Origin: Candidatus Obscuribacterales bacterium
Lineage (GTDB): Bacteria; Cyanobacteriota; Vampirovibrionia; Obscuribacterales; Obscuribacteraceae
Direction: 5' to 3'
Assembly (NCBI GenBank): GCA_019750335.1
Contig: JAIEOQ010000006.1
Span: 1 to 64,000 of the forward strand
DNA: 64,000 bases
This document shows positions 50,625-59,237 of this stretch, in pieces. Below the pieces are notes generated by a model that saw nothing but the letters and a program-made list of their open reading frames with translations, was not told where the DNA came from and searched no databases. Numbering within the stretch: position 1 is the stretch's first letter; every line of letters starts with the position of its first letter. Made by a program: the position numbers and the translations under genes.

Positions 50625-51758
50625 ATGATTATCAACGATCGAGTTCGAGAGCTTGTCGAACGTATTGAAGCGGCAACTGCGCTTGGACCGGCTTTGGATG
50701 CCGATATCAGCGAGTTGGTTTTGCAGTTGACGATTGCTTGCGCGCGTCCGGAAGCGGTTGCTTTGTATGCCGAGTATCCCAGTTTGCCCGGCAATCTGAG
50801 CGCTTATCCTCTTGATGCCGATGGCTTCGCTCTCGGCTTTGACCCGGTTTTGGAAGAGGAAGCGTTTCGTGCTTGCTGGCGACAGCATGGTATTGTCGTC
50901 GGCAAAAATCTGGTGGCAGCCGAACCGTGTGAACGTGCTGTTGCTCGCATCGCTGAGCTTGTGCTTTCAGCAAGCGAAGGTCGCTGCGATCTGAACAAGC
51001 CTGAAACCTGGGCTTCGATGCCGGCCGACAGCAGCAGTGTTTCGCTTCTTTCGCGCGGTTTCTTCGAGCTTTACCACGATGCTGCGCTTGCTGCTTTGCG
51101 GCAGTCGGTGCGGGTCTATCTGCATTTTGTGCTGCTCTGGGGGCGGGCCAATTTGTGGACCAGTTTTGATCGCCTCGGCGTCAAACTGCCTGGACATTGC
51201 GAATCGAAAGCCTTGCCTTTGCACGTGGATCAAAATCCGAATGTGCATCCCAGCTTCCGCACTGTTCAAGGGGTGCTTGCTCTGCGTGATTGCCCGGTCG
51301 AACGCGGCACTTTTGTCGGTGTGCCCGGCTCGAAAGTACATTTCGCCAAGTATGGGCCCATGGCTCAAAATGCAGGCGAATATGTGGAGCTTGATACCGG
51401 CGCTGCAGTTGCCGCTGAGCTTACCGCTCACAAACAAGCTTTGCCTTTGCGTCGCGGTCATCTTGTCTCTTGGGACAGCCGTACTACTCATGCCAACAGT
51501 GAGAATGTTTCGAGCGAAACGCGTTACGTCGCCTACATCGCTTGCGGTCCGGCTCGTGAAGACGATGCCGGCTTAGTGCAAGCTCGCCGTGACGCTTTTG
51601 CCAGTGGTATCGGCAGCAACAATCGTAATGCTTTGATGCATGCCAGCAAGCCGCCGCGTTTCACCAACCCGGCTCTGCTTGCCGGTCTGCGTGAACCGGA
51701 AAAACTGACTCTCATGGGGAGGCTGCTTTATGGTCAGTCAAACTATCCGCAGATCTAA
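50625..51758 (+). CDS. PhyH-like Fe(II)/2-oxoglutarate dioxygenase
   Basis: 377 residues, AAGGAAG before ATG. The Fe(II) ligands are HVD at 200-202 and His 289 in SRTTHAN; Arg 300 may bind 2-oxoglutarate. HVDQNPN, then VQGVLALRDCPVERGTFVGVPGSK and LPLRRGHLVSWDSRTTH match phytanoyl-CoA hydroxylase-type enzymes used in specialised metabolism. It opens a four-gene run with GT-B-like proteins and a kinase-like P-loop protein. Substrate unknown. Confidence 0.82.
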   Translation: MIINDRVRELVERIEAATALGPALDADISELVLQLTIACARPEAVALYAEYPSLPGNLSAYPLDADGFALGFDPVLEEEAFRACWRQHGIVVGKNLVAAEPCERAVARIAELVLSASEGRCDLNKPETWASMPADSSSVSLLSRGFFELYHDAALAALRQSVRVYLHFVLLWGRANLWTSFDRLGVKLPGHCESKALPLHVDQNPNVHPSFRTVQGVLALRDCPVERGTFVGVPGSKVHFAKYGPMAQNAGEYVELDTGAAVAAELTAHKQALPLRRGHLVSWDSRTTHANSENVSSETRYVAYIACGPAREDDAGLVQARRDAFASGIGSNNRNALMHASKPPRFTNPALLAGLREPEKLTLMGRLLYGQSNYPQI

Positions 51759-52869
51759 GCGGAGACTGCTGCTCAATGCCGAAGCTTTCGGCTTCGGTCC
51801 GGCAGCGGCAATCGCTGATTTCTTCCCGTATTTGCGCGAACGATTTGATCTGATCGGCTATGCCGGCTGCGGTCACACCCTCGACCTGCAACGAAAGCTT
51901 CCTTATGATGCGCTTCACGATCTGACCGGCTGTGCCGATGAAGCGCTCGACGGCAAGCTGAAAGAGATCTTTGCCGGTTACGATCTGATGCTTACCGCGC
52001 TTGATTTTGCTTTGGCCACCAAAGCCAAAGCTTTCAATCTGCCGGTTTGCATTTACGATCCGCTTACTTGGTATTGGTCGCAAATCGATCCGATTGTTGC
52101 TCGTTGCGATCTTTATATCGCCCAGGATTTTTTCGGGGTGAAAGAACGCATTGCCAATGACCCGGAAAAGTTTCCGACGGCGCAAGTGGTCTCGCCGATT
52201 GTGCCTGACTTCATGCCTTGGCGCGGCAAGCGAGAGCACGTTCTTTTGAATCTGGGCGGTTTGACCAATCCGTACTGGAAACAAGAGGACACCCTTGCTT
52301 ATGCCCGTTTGGTTGTTTCGTCCTTTTGCAAATCAATTTATGCTCGCAACGAATCGGTTGTGATTGCTGCTAACGCGTTCCTGGCTAAAGAGCTGCGTGA
52401 GTTCGGCGTGCGCAACTACACACGCGAGCAGATGCAGAACTTGTTGCACAAGGCGAAATACGCTTTCATGACTCCCGGTCTGGGCAACATTTATGATGCA
52501 GCGCGCTATTGCACGCCGACCATCTGGTTGCCACCGACCAACGACAGTCAAGGGCAGCAATTGAATGTGCTGAGTTTGCGCAATCGATCCGACGGTGCTT
52601 TGAATTGGCAGGATTTTTTGCCTGGTTCGCAAGTTGATTATTGCGCCGAACAACAAACTGTTTTACGAAAAATTGCTGACAATGTGGGTGCGGCAGCTGC
52701 TGATCCTAAGTGCGCGACGCGTTTGACGCGTCTGATCTCTAAGCGTTTCGACGCTTTGCGAGGTACTGTGGTGGGCGCTCCGACCGGACTTCTAATCGAG
52801 CTCGGCTGGGGCGGTGCCAGCGCCGTGGCTGATTTGGTTTACAAACAAGCAGAGAAAGAGAGCGGATAA
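51730..52869 (+). CDS. GT-B-like glycosyltransferase (1)
   Basis: 379 residues, start overlapping the previous gene by 29 bases, GGAGG seven bases upstream. The sequence has an N-terminal Rossmann start with GFGPAAAIADFFPYL, then a second half beginning EHVLLNLGGLTNP and containing TPGLGNIYDAARYCTPTIWLPP, a layout typical of GT-B enzymes with UDP-sugar-binding C-domains. No exact family recognised. Shares the fold with the gene at 53775. Confidence 0.6.
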   Translation: MVSQTIRRSKRRLLLNAEAFGFGPAAAIADFFPYLRERFDLIGYAGCGHTLDLQRKLPYDALHDLTGCADEALDGKLKEIFAGYDLMLTALDFALATKAKAFNLPVCIYDPLTWYWSQIDPIVARCDLYIAQDFFGVKERIANDPEKFPTAQVVSPIVPDFMPWRGKREHVLLNLGGLTNPYWKQEDTLAYARLVVSSFCKSIYARNESVVIAANAFLAKELREFGVRNYTREQMQNLLHKAKYAFMTPGLGNIYDAARYCTPTIWLPPTNDSQGQQLNVLSLRNRSDGALNWQDFLPGSQVDYCAEQQTVLRKIADNVGAAAADPKCATRLTRLISKRFDALRGTVVGAPTGLLIELGWGGASAVADLVYKQAEKESG

Positions 52870-52870
52870 A

Positions 52871-53782
52871 ATGCATAGTTATCGTCTTGTTTTACCCGGA
52901 GACATCTCCGTTCAAGTCGAAGTGCCGGTGGCGGTGTTCGACAATAAAGAAGCGCGTTTGCTTGCCGGCGCTTATTTGCCCGGCGTCAGTTTCCCGGCTG
53001 GCACCGTGCGTGGCAGTCCGGTTTTGAACGTCGCTTTTCGCGAAGCGGAACCGTACGGGATCGAGCAAGGTCGCTATTCAGTTGTGGTCAACCACAAATG
53101 GCATGGGGACGGCTCGCTGCTCGACCTGATCCACTTGTTGCACAGCGCCGCCCGACTTGTCTGGTTGAAAGACGGGCTTTATCCGGTTCATTCGGCTTGC
53201 GTCGGCGATCCGGAAAAGAACAGCTACGTTCTTGTTGTCGGTCATTCCGGTTCAGGCAAAACTTCTACCGCGCTTGAGCTTGCCAATCGCGGTCTGAAGA
53301 TTTTCTCAGCCAACAAAACTTTGGTGCAAGTGAGCCCGGCCGGCACCATGATCGGCATGGGCGGCACGCGCACGATCACGACTAACGCCCATGATGTCGA
53401 ACGGCATGGCGAGGCTGCCGCCGACAACGTAGCTTACAAACATCGCAGCGCTTTTCTGCTCGATAACAGCAAGTATGCTCCGGAAGGACGCTTTGCGGCG
53501 ATTCACAAAATCGCTTTGGTGCGACTGAACGACGGAGCGAAAAATTGTTCGACCCTCGAGACGGAAAGCGCTTTGCACCGTCTTTATCCGTTCTTTCTGG
53601 ACACGGTGAACGCCGACACCATTTTGTGCGGCGGCAGTGCTGTGTTCACTGGTGAACTTCCGGCTCTTTGCCAACCCAATTTGATCCACAATCTCAAGTG
53701 CGCTTTGGCGAACATTCCCGTGCTGTCGGTAACCGGCTCCATGGATTTCGTCGCTGCCACTTTGAAGGAACAACATGGCTAA
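52871..53782 (+). CDS. HPr-kinase/phosphorylase-like P-loop protein
   Basis: 303 residues from ATG 52871. Walker A GHSGSGKTST at 124-133, preceded by the HSACV segment (about 107-111) common in HPrK-like kinases, and followed by a Gly-rich MIGMGGTRTIT loop. The N-terminal about 100 residues form a separate beta-rich domain. The length and the single P-loop fit the small HPrK-like kinases seen in biosynthetic clusters (e.g. those with PqqD/lasso genes) rather than classical HprK, which has an extra N-domain. Substrate unknown. Confidence 0.7.
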   Translation: MHSYRLVLPGDISVQVEVPVAVFDNKEARLLAGAYLPGVSFPAGTVRGSPVLNVAFREAEPYGIEQGRYSVVVNHKWHGDGSLLDLIHLLHSAARLVWLKDGLYPVHSACVGDPEKNSYVLVVGHSGSGKTSTALELANRGLKIFSANKTLVQVSPAGTMIGMGGTRTITTNAHDVERHGEAAADNVAYKHRSAFLLDNSKYAPEGRFAAIHKIALVRLNDGAKNCSTLETESALHRLYPFFLDTVNADTILCGGSAVFTGELPALCQPNLIHNLKCALANIPVLSVTGSMDFVAATLKEQHG

Positions 53783-54902
53783 AATCCTTTATGGAATCTG
53801 CGGGATTGGCAACGGGCATACTTATCGCCAGTTGCCGATCCTCGGTACGCTTGCCTCCGCGCCGGGCAATCGTATCGTCATTTTTGCTTATGGCGAAAGT
53901 TTCAAGTTTTACAGCGAGCGCTTTTGTGATGCGGCAAATGTGACCGTGCTCAAAGTGTTTGTGCCCTTTTATGCCGGCAATGCTGCCGGGCTTGATTTTG
54001 CGGCAACGGCGGCTCGTGCGCAAAATCAGGAGAACGGCTTTGCGGTCAACGCTGCGGCCATGGCTCAAGCTGACGCGGCAATCGGCAAACCCGATTTCGT
54101 GATCAGCGATTATGAGCCGGTAAGCGCTCAATACGCTTACGCTAAAGGCGCGCCTATTGTCACCATCGACCAGCAAAGCAAATATCTGGTCGGTGAATTT
54201 CCGGATCTGCTCAACGGTGTTTCATATGCCGATGAGGTTGAACGTTTGCGTATGTTCTTCCCGCTTGCCGAGCGGCGTTTCGCTTGCTCTTTCTTTCGGG
54301 TGACGCCAAATAAGGCAGCCCAGAAGAAAGATCCGGTGACGATTTGCCCGCCGATTCTCAAAGAGTCGGTGCTTAAGATGAAGCGCAAACCGGATCCGAA
54401 TGCCAAGGAGATTCTTGTCTACATCTCTTCGCAGCAAGACTTCGTGCAGCCGATCGAAGAGGTGATCGATATCTGCGCTTGGGCGCAGCATAATCGATTT
54501 CATTTGTTCTTGCCGGCAAGCATCGTGCCGCCGACACAAGACAGCATGACCAGCAATCTCACGTTCTATAAGCATGGCGATTCGCGCTTTCAAGAGTTGC
54601 TTGCTACTTGCAACGGGCTTGTAACCACTGGCGGGCACAGCCTGCTTTCGGAAGCGATGCACTTAGGTATTCCGGCATATGTCGTTCCCCTTGCTGTTTA
54701 CGAACAGCAGATGAACGCTCATGTGATTGGCGCGAACGGTTTCGGTGTTAACCATCCCTGCCTTGATAAGCAGAAGCTCTGGCAGTTCTCGCGCAATTTG
54801 CCAATGTATGCCGCTGCAATCAAAGCGGATAAAACTGTTTTGTTGCGCGGTTCCGGCGAACGAAAAATCCTCGGCGCTTTGCAAAGCCGCTTTTTCAGCT
54901 AA
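53775..54902 (+). CDS. GT-B-like glycosyltransferase (2)
   Basis: 375 residues, start overlapping the kinase-like gene by eight bases. N-terminal ILYGICGIGNGHTYRQLPIL has the Gly-rich loop of MurG/UDP-GlcNAc-type transferases, and the C-domain has GLVTTGGHSLLSEAMHLGIPA followed by YEQQMNA, the nucleotide-sugar-binding stretch of GT1/GT28 enzymes. It closes the cluster of PhyH, GT-B, kinase-like and GT-B genes. The acceptor is unknown. Confidence 0.75.
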   Translation: MAKILYGICGIGNGHTYRQLPILGTLASAPGNRIVIFAYGESFKFYSERFCDAANVTVLKVFVPFYAGNAAGLDFAATAARAQNQENGFAVNAAAMAQADAAIGKPDFVISDYEPVSAQYAYAKGAPIVTIDQQSKYLVGEFPDLLNGVSYADEVERLRMFFPLAERRFACSFFRVTPNKAAQKKDPVTICPPILKESVLKMKRKPDPNAKEILVYISSQQDFVQPIEEVIDICAWAQHNRFHLFLPASIVPPTQDSMTSNLTFYKHGDSRFQELLATCNGLVTTGGHSLLSEAMHLGIPAYVVPLAVYEQQMNAHVIGANGFGVNHPCLDKQKLWQFSRNLPMYAAAIKADKTVLLRGSGERKILGALQSRFFS

Positions 54903-54935
54903 TTATTCAACAACTTCAGAAAAAAGAAGATGCCA

Positions 54936-55232
54936 ATGACGAAAATCCCTCACGACCGTATGCGTGCTCTTTCCGATAATTTGCTGCATGCCACTGAGCC
55001 CAGCTCGACGCCGGACGATAAGTACCCGCCGGTCGGTTGGAACAATCGCATGTATTATTTGGCTCTCAACGCCGGTGCCACAGTGGTCATGCTCGCTCAA
55101 ATGAAGTGGGAGCTCTCTCCGGCCAATCTTTCTTTTGAGATTGCCTCCCGGCTTCCGATTTATAGCCCCGAAGTTTTTGAACAGCTTGAACGCGATGTCG
55201 CTGCGCTGATCAAGGAGCGCTTCGGCAGCTAA
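54936..55232 (+). CDS. 98-residue unknown protein, copy 1
   Basis: Start taken at ATG 54936 (AGAAG upstream; ATG 54930 abuts the RBS), matching the length of copy 2. Sequence MTKIPHDRMRALSDNLLHAT, a Trp/Tyr-rich middle (WNNRMYYLALNAG) and FEQLERDVAALIKERFG at the end. Cytoplasmic, mainly helical. Unknown function. Confidence 0.7.
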   Translation: MTKIPHDRMRALSDNLLHATEPSSTPDDKYPPVGWNNRMYYLALNAGATVVMLAQMKWELSPANLSFEIASRLPIYSPEVFEQLERDVAALIKERFGS

Positions 55233-55294
55233 TCATCCCGTACAGAGCCTCGCTGCAGATTTCGTAACTGATTCTCTAACCCAAGAAGTGCGAA

Positions 55295-55591
55295 ATGGCG
55301 AAAATCAATCACGACCGTTTGCTCGCTCTTTCCGATAATTTGCTGCGTGCCACTGAACCGAGCGTAGAACCGGACGACCAATATCGTCCCAGCGATTGGG
55401 CCAATCGCATGTATTACTTGGTCAAGCGTGCCGGTACTCACAGTCGCCTTTTGTCCCAACTACGCTGGGATACGGCTGCTGCCTATGTAAGCCTTGATGC
55501 TGTGAGTCAAATAGCCAACTGGGACACGGCTATTTTCGAGCAACTTGAACAAGATGTCGCAGCGCTTATTAAGCAGCGTTTTGGTGAGTGA
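55295..55591 (+). CDS. 98-residue unknown protein, copy 2
   Basis: MAKINHDRLLALSDNLLRAT, then WANRMYYLVKRAG and FEQLEQDVAALIKQRFGE. Same length and plan as copy 1, 63 bases downstream. A clear tandem duplication with diverged middle (about 60-80). No family recognised. Lies between the glycosyltransferase cluster and CorA. Confidence 0.72.
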   Translation: MAKINHDRLLALSDNLLRATEPSVEPDDQYRPSDWANRMYYLVKRAGTHSRLLSQLRWDTAAAYVSLDAVSQIANWDTAIFEQLEQDVAALIKQRFGE

Positions 55592-55622
55592 AACAAAACT
55601 CAAACAACAGGGTGAATGCCCT

Positions 55623-56750
55623 ATGAACAAAGCTAGCCTTGGTCAGGCTTTTGCGCCTGAAGTGCCGATCCATCTGATCGTCTACGACAGAGACGAGTTC
55701 AGAGAAGAGTTTCTTACCGATGCCGAGTCGCTGAAAACTGTGCGCGACTCGGCAAAAGGCGGCGTGATTTGGATTGATTGGGACGGACCGTGCAGCCACG
55801 CAACCCTAGCTGCAATCGGTGAAATCTTCAATCTTCATCCGCTTGCTTTGGAAGACGTCGAGCAGAAAAAACAAAGACCGAAAGTTGATGATTATGGGGA
55901 TCATCATTTTATGGTTTGCCGCATGATCAGCTATGAATCTTGCGTGCTCGACAGCGAGCAGATGAGCATCTTTTTCGGTAAAGGGTTTGTTCTGACTTTC
56001 CAGGAAAAGCCGGACGGCGACTGCTTGGAAGAAGTCCGGGAATCAATCCGTAAAGCAAAAGGGCGTATCCGTGAGTTGGGTGCGGACCATTTGCTTTACG
56101 CTATTCTGGATGCGGTGATTGACGCTTACTTTCCGGTTCTGGACGAGATGGAAGCGGAGTTGGAGCTGGCCGAAGAGCAGATTGACGAGATGAACGGCGC
56201 CAGTCCGAATCCCGGTTTGCCTTCGACTCTGCATCGAGTTCGCCGCAATCTGATGTTTCTGCGCCAAAAGAGTAATCCGTTGCGCGATGTTTTGCATGTT
56301 CTTGCTCGCAATGTTTCGACGGCGATGATCAGCGAGGACACGCGCATACATTTGCGTGACTGCTACGATCATGTGATTCGTGTCCTCGATCTGATTGAAA
56401 CCCTGCGCGATATTTCAATCGGGCTGCGGGATTTGTATCAGGCGAAGATTAGCCATCACATGAACATGGTTAGCCAGCAAACCAACGAAGTGATGAAAGT
56501 TCTGGCTGTAATCACGACGATTTTTACGCCCTTGACGTTGATTGCCGGTATTTACGGCATGAACTTCAATCCGGAAAAATCGCCGTTGAACATGCCTGAG
56601 CTGAACTGGTTCTACGGTTATCCTTTTGCGCTTGTGCTCATGCTTGTCGTATTTGTTGGTTTGGGAGTTTTCATTCTGCGCCGCGGCTGGCTGAAGAGCC
56701 CGGTGCTGCCGACGGAGAGTCTTCCTGCTGTTAATGAACAAGAGGTTTAG
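55623..56750 (+). CDS. corA: CorA-type Mg2+/Co2+ channel
   Basis: 375 residues from ATG 55623 (AGGGTG eight bases upstream). A large cytoplasmic N-domain with an acidic helical region, then two C-terminal membrane helices; the first ends with the signature IYGMNF (GMN at about 313-315), the family's ion selectivity filter. CorA proteins are pentameric channels for Mg2+, Co2+ or Ni2+. Followed without a gap by the UspA-like gene. Confidence 0.9.
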   Translation: MNKASLGQAFAPEVPIHLIVYDRDEFREEFLTDAESLKTVRDSAKGGVIWIDWDGPCSHATLAAIGEIFNLHPLALEDVEQKKQRPKVDDYGDHHFMVCRMISYESCVLDSEQMSIFFGKGFVLTFQEKPDGDCLEEVRESIRKAKGRIRELGADHLLYAILDAVIDAYFPVLDEMEAELELAEEQIDEMNGASPNPGLPSTLHRVRRNLMFLRQKSNPLRDVLHVLARNVSTAMISEDTRIHLRDCYDHVIRVLDLIETLRDISIGLRDLYQAKISHHMNMVSQQTNEVMKVLAVITTIFTPLTLIAGIYGMNFNPEKSPLNMPELNWFYGYPFALVLMLVVFVGLGVFILRRGWLKSPVLPTESLPAVNEQEV

Positions 56751-57536
56751 ATGCCACAAGCACTCAATGTTTTTTACCGGCATAGCCCTCGTGGTGAAAA
56801 CGAGTTGGCGTTTGCCGTTGATTTCCTTGAACAAGCCGGTTTCGACCGGCTTGTTCTACTTTTGCAAGAAGATCCGGCTTTTGCTCAAGTCATGGATGGG
56901 GGCGGCAGCGAACAGCGAGAACGCCTGAGCAGAAGTATTCTGCAACGGTATTCTCAAATCAGTCCGGCGGCGCTGAGCATCAAGGGGTACTCTCCTGATG
57001 AAGCTCATTCGCCGCTGTTTCTCGAGCCTGGTTTATTGATCAACCGTCGCCCGGACTTGCGGGTCGATTATCCGGTGCCGGTTCTGGTTCCCTGTGATGA
57101 GGCTGGCTTATGCCAGCGCGGCAAAGGTCCGATGCTCATTCCTTTTGGCGACGGTGTCTCTGCTTTTCGATCCGCGCGTGTTGCTTTGCCCCTAGCAAAA
57201 ACTCTAGGATTGAAAGTGGTTTTTTACCACACGTCCTGGAAAAATTCGAACATCGATTCGGATGATCCGCGGGATCACATCTGTGCCAGCGCTCGGCGAA
57301 CCCAAGCTCAACTCGAAAGTGACGCGGGTGAAATGGGAGTTGTTTACCAAACCGTGATTGAAACTACCGACGACACAGTCGAAGGTATCGTTCACTGTGC
57401 CATGCGCTTCCAGTGCCGGCTGATTGCTTTGGCAAAACGAATCAAGCCGGGCATCGGTTGTTACGTCAATTTGGCGTTGAAGAAATCGCCGGTTCCTCTT
57501 TTGATTGTCGGCAAGACGCAAGGAGGAGCGCTATGA
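56751..57536 (+). CDS. UspA-like universal stress protein
   Basis: 261 residues, AAGAGG 12 bases before ATG. A C-terminal Usp-like module: VPFGDGVSAFRSARVALPLA and the later CRLIALAKR and SPVPLLIVGKTQ segment (about 245-257), where many Usp proteins carry the ATP-loop G-x-GS-x-S and this one has only a weak form. The N-terminal half is less typical. Overlaps the CDF gene by ATGA, linking it to metal transport. Confidence 0.7.
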   Translation: MPQALNVFYRHSPRGENELAFAVDFLEQAGFDRLVLLLQEDPAFAQVMDGGGSEQRERLSRSILQRYSQISPAALSIKGYSPDEAHSPLFLEPGLLINRRPDLRVDYPVPVLVPCDEAGLCQRGKGPMLIPFGDGVSAFRSARVALPLAKTLGLKVVFYHTSWKNSNIDSDDPRDHICASARRTQAQLESDAGEMGVVYQTVIETTDDTVEGIVHCAMRFQCRLIALAKRIKPGIGCYVNLALKKSPVPLLIVGKTQGGAL

Positions 57537-58771
57537 ATCAACGCTTTCGTGATCCGATTTTTGTGATGGGGCTTGTCGCTTTGATGTATGTCGTCAAAGC
57601 TGTGCTCAAAATCACAGTCGGACAGATGATCAACTCGCCGATGATCGCCGGCGACGGTTTTCATAACATTGCCGACTTGTTCGAAGCTGCTGCTGTAATC
57701 ACGGTGATTGTCGTCGCTCGACGCCCGTCCACCGTCGATTATCCTTTTGGACGAAAGAATATCGAATTCTTCGCTTCTTTGGCTATCGGCGCCAGCTTGC
57801 TCTATATGTCCTTTCAATTTACTGTCGAATCCCTGGTCGGCCTTCTTGCCATGAAGCCGGCTCTCGATGAGATAGTGAGAGGATATGTGAGCTTGCCGGC
57901 TTATCAACCGCTGGTGATGAGCACGAAAACTTTGCCTTGGGTGCTTGCGGTTACGGCTGGCAGTACTGCTTTGTCCGTCATCGTCAGTCGTTACCAAATC
58001 TCGGTCGGACGCTCATCAGGGCATGCCAGTCTGGTTGCCGACGGCGAGGAAACGGCTAGTGATGGTCGTATCGAAGCAGTGACTTTTGTCGGCGTCATTG
58101 CCGAGTATCTTTTCCATGCTCCCTGGCTTGAATATCCGCTTGGTTTGGTTGTTGCCGTGTTGATTGGACGTACCGGATTCGAGCTTTTCCGCAGTGCCTG
58201 GCGAGTGCTTTTGCAACACTCACTAGGTGAAGAGCGGGAGAGTAAAATCAAGGAGATCTGTCTTGCCACCCCGGGAATCATGGGCATCTTCAAGCTCAAA
58301 ACTTTCCAGGTCGGGCATACGGCGGTTTGCTTGATCGATCTGGAAACTCAGCGTGGGCATGCTGCGGTAATCCAGATTCAATACGGTATCGAGTATCACT
58401 TACGGCAGTATCTTGAGGAAGAAGGCTTTAAAGAGTTCGAGTTCAAGCTCGACTTTCATTTGCCGTTGGCAAAGCGCCATCGGGTTGCCTACGCCATCAA
58501 GAAAGTGGACGGAAAGTCTTTCATTTCACCCACTCTCAGCCAAGCAAGCCACATCTGGGTTTGCGATATCGAACGCGGCAAGGTGATGCGTTCCACCGAA
58601 GAAGTTCTGCCGGAGAATCCGCTGGCGCTTCTTTTGCGCAAACACGCTTTCCACTTGTATGTTTTCGATTCAGCTAAGGAGAACGCTGACTCTCTTGAGG
58701 CTGTGGGAATTGAGCTGCATGAGGCTGTTTCCTATCTGCCCGAGTTGCTCGGCTTGCATTTGGAATTCTGA
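57533..58771 (+). CDS. cation diffusion facilitator (CDF) transporter
   Basis: 412 residues from ATG 57533, overlapping the UspA-like gene by ATGA with GGAGG upstream. Metal-binding residues in the CDF pattern: GDGFHNIADL at 40-50 (Asp41, His44, Asp48) and HASLVADGEE (His164, Asp170) on later helices, with YPFGRKNIEFF at the usual position. CDF proteins export Zn2+, Mn2+, Fe2+ or Cd2+ in exchange for protons. About six membrane helices and an extended cytoplasmic C-domain of about 190 residues, longer than average. Metal specificity cannot be read from the sequence. Confidence 0.85.
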   Translation: MNQRFRDPIFVMGLVALMYVVKAVLKITVGQMINSPMIAGDGFHNIADLFEAAAVITVIVVARRPSTVDYPFGRKNIEFFASLAIGASLLYMSFQFTVESLVGLLAMKPALDEIVRGYVSLPAYQPLVMSTKTLPWVLAVTAGSTALSVIVSRYQISVGRSSGHASLVADGEETASDGRIEAVTFVGVIAEYLFHAPWLEYPLGLVVAVLIGRTGFELFRSAWRVLLQHSLGEERESKIKEICLATPGIMGIFKLKTFQVGHTAVCLIDLETQRGHAAVIQIQYGIEYHLRQYLEEEGFKEFEFKLDFHLPLAKRHRVAYAIKKVDGKSFISPTLSQASHIWVCDIERGKVMRSTEEVLPENPLALLLRKHAFHLYVFDSAKENADSLEAVGIELHEAVSYLPELLGLHLEF

Positions 58772-58842
58772 CACTGTGCGGTTAAGAGAGTTACTGGACT
58801 GTGGTTTTTCCTAGAAGGCACAAACTCACAAGGAAATTTTTT

Positions 58843-59022
58843 ATGTCCTTCATGTCCAGCTGTTTGATGGTTGGTGGTTTTCTCTCTGTCGGTCTTGCTG
58901 TCGGCGTGATGCTTGGGATTATTCCGGGGCGGCTGCAAAGGCTGACCCAGGATCAAACAATAAACCTTGTCGGGTCCATGTGTGGCGGCGGCATTGTCGC
59001 TATCCTCTTCTCCGTCTGTTGA
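58843..59022 (+). CDS. 59-residue two-helix membrane protein
   Basis: ATG 58843 with AAGGAAAT upstream. MSFMSSCLMVGGFLSVGLAV and on: a first helix (about 5-27), a polar loop (PGRLQRLTQDQ), and a second helix (about 39-57). Same strand as the CDF gene 70 bases upstream and followed by a strong terminator, so probably a real small gene. Function unknown. Confidence 0.6.
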   Translation: MSFMSSCLMVGGFLSVGLAVGVMLGIIPGRLQRLTQDQTINLVGSMCGGGIVAILFSVC

Positions 59023-59055
59023 GACCGTTGAAGATTAGAGAGACTCGTTGATTGC

Positions 59056-59122
59056 GCCACAGAGCCAAGCTTAGTAGTGCTAATAGGCATGAACAGCTTG
59101 GCTCTGTGGCTTTTCTTTTTTG
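59056..59122 (+). terminator. terminator after the CDF/small membrane gene run
   Basis: GCCACAGAGCCAAGC and GCTTGGCTCTGTGGC, a 15-bp perfect stem with a 25-base loop, followed by TTTTCTTTTTT. Confidence 0.88.
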
Positions 59123-59127
59123 ATTTA

Positions 59128-59151
59128 TATATACTATAACTTATGGTATAT
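59128..59151 (+). repeat. AT-rich near-palindromic motif, copy 3
   Basis: The core ATACTATAACTTATGGTAT is nearly symmetrical (8 of 9 positions per arm around a central C). It lies between a plus-strand terminator ending at 59122 and a minus-strand terminator at 59158-59204, the same setting as copies 1 and 2. Confidence 0.5.
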
Positions 59152-59157
59152 AGCTGT

Positions 59158-59204
59158 AAAAAAATGTGCCAGGGAGCGGTATGGTTTTTACCGCCCCCTG
59201 GCAC
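59158..59204 (-). terminator. terminator of the Gly/Tyr-rich protein gene
   Basis: On the minus strand GTGCCAGGGgGCGGTA and TACCGCtCCCTGGCAC pair (59189-59204 with 59166-59181) around AAAACCA, followed by a run of T. Confidence 0.85.
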
Positions 59205-59237
59205 CAGACACTTCAAACACGGCTGATCGTTAACGGC

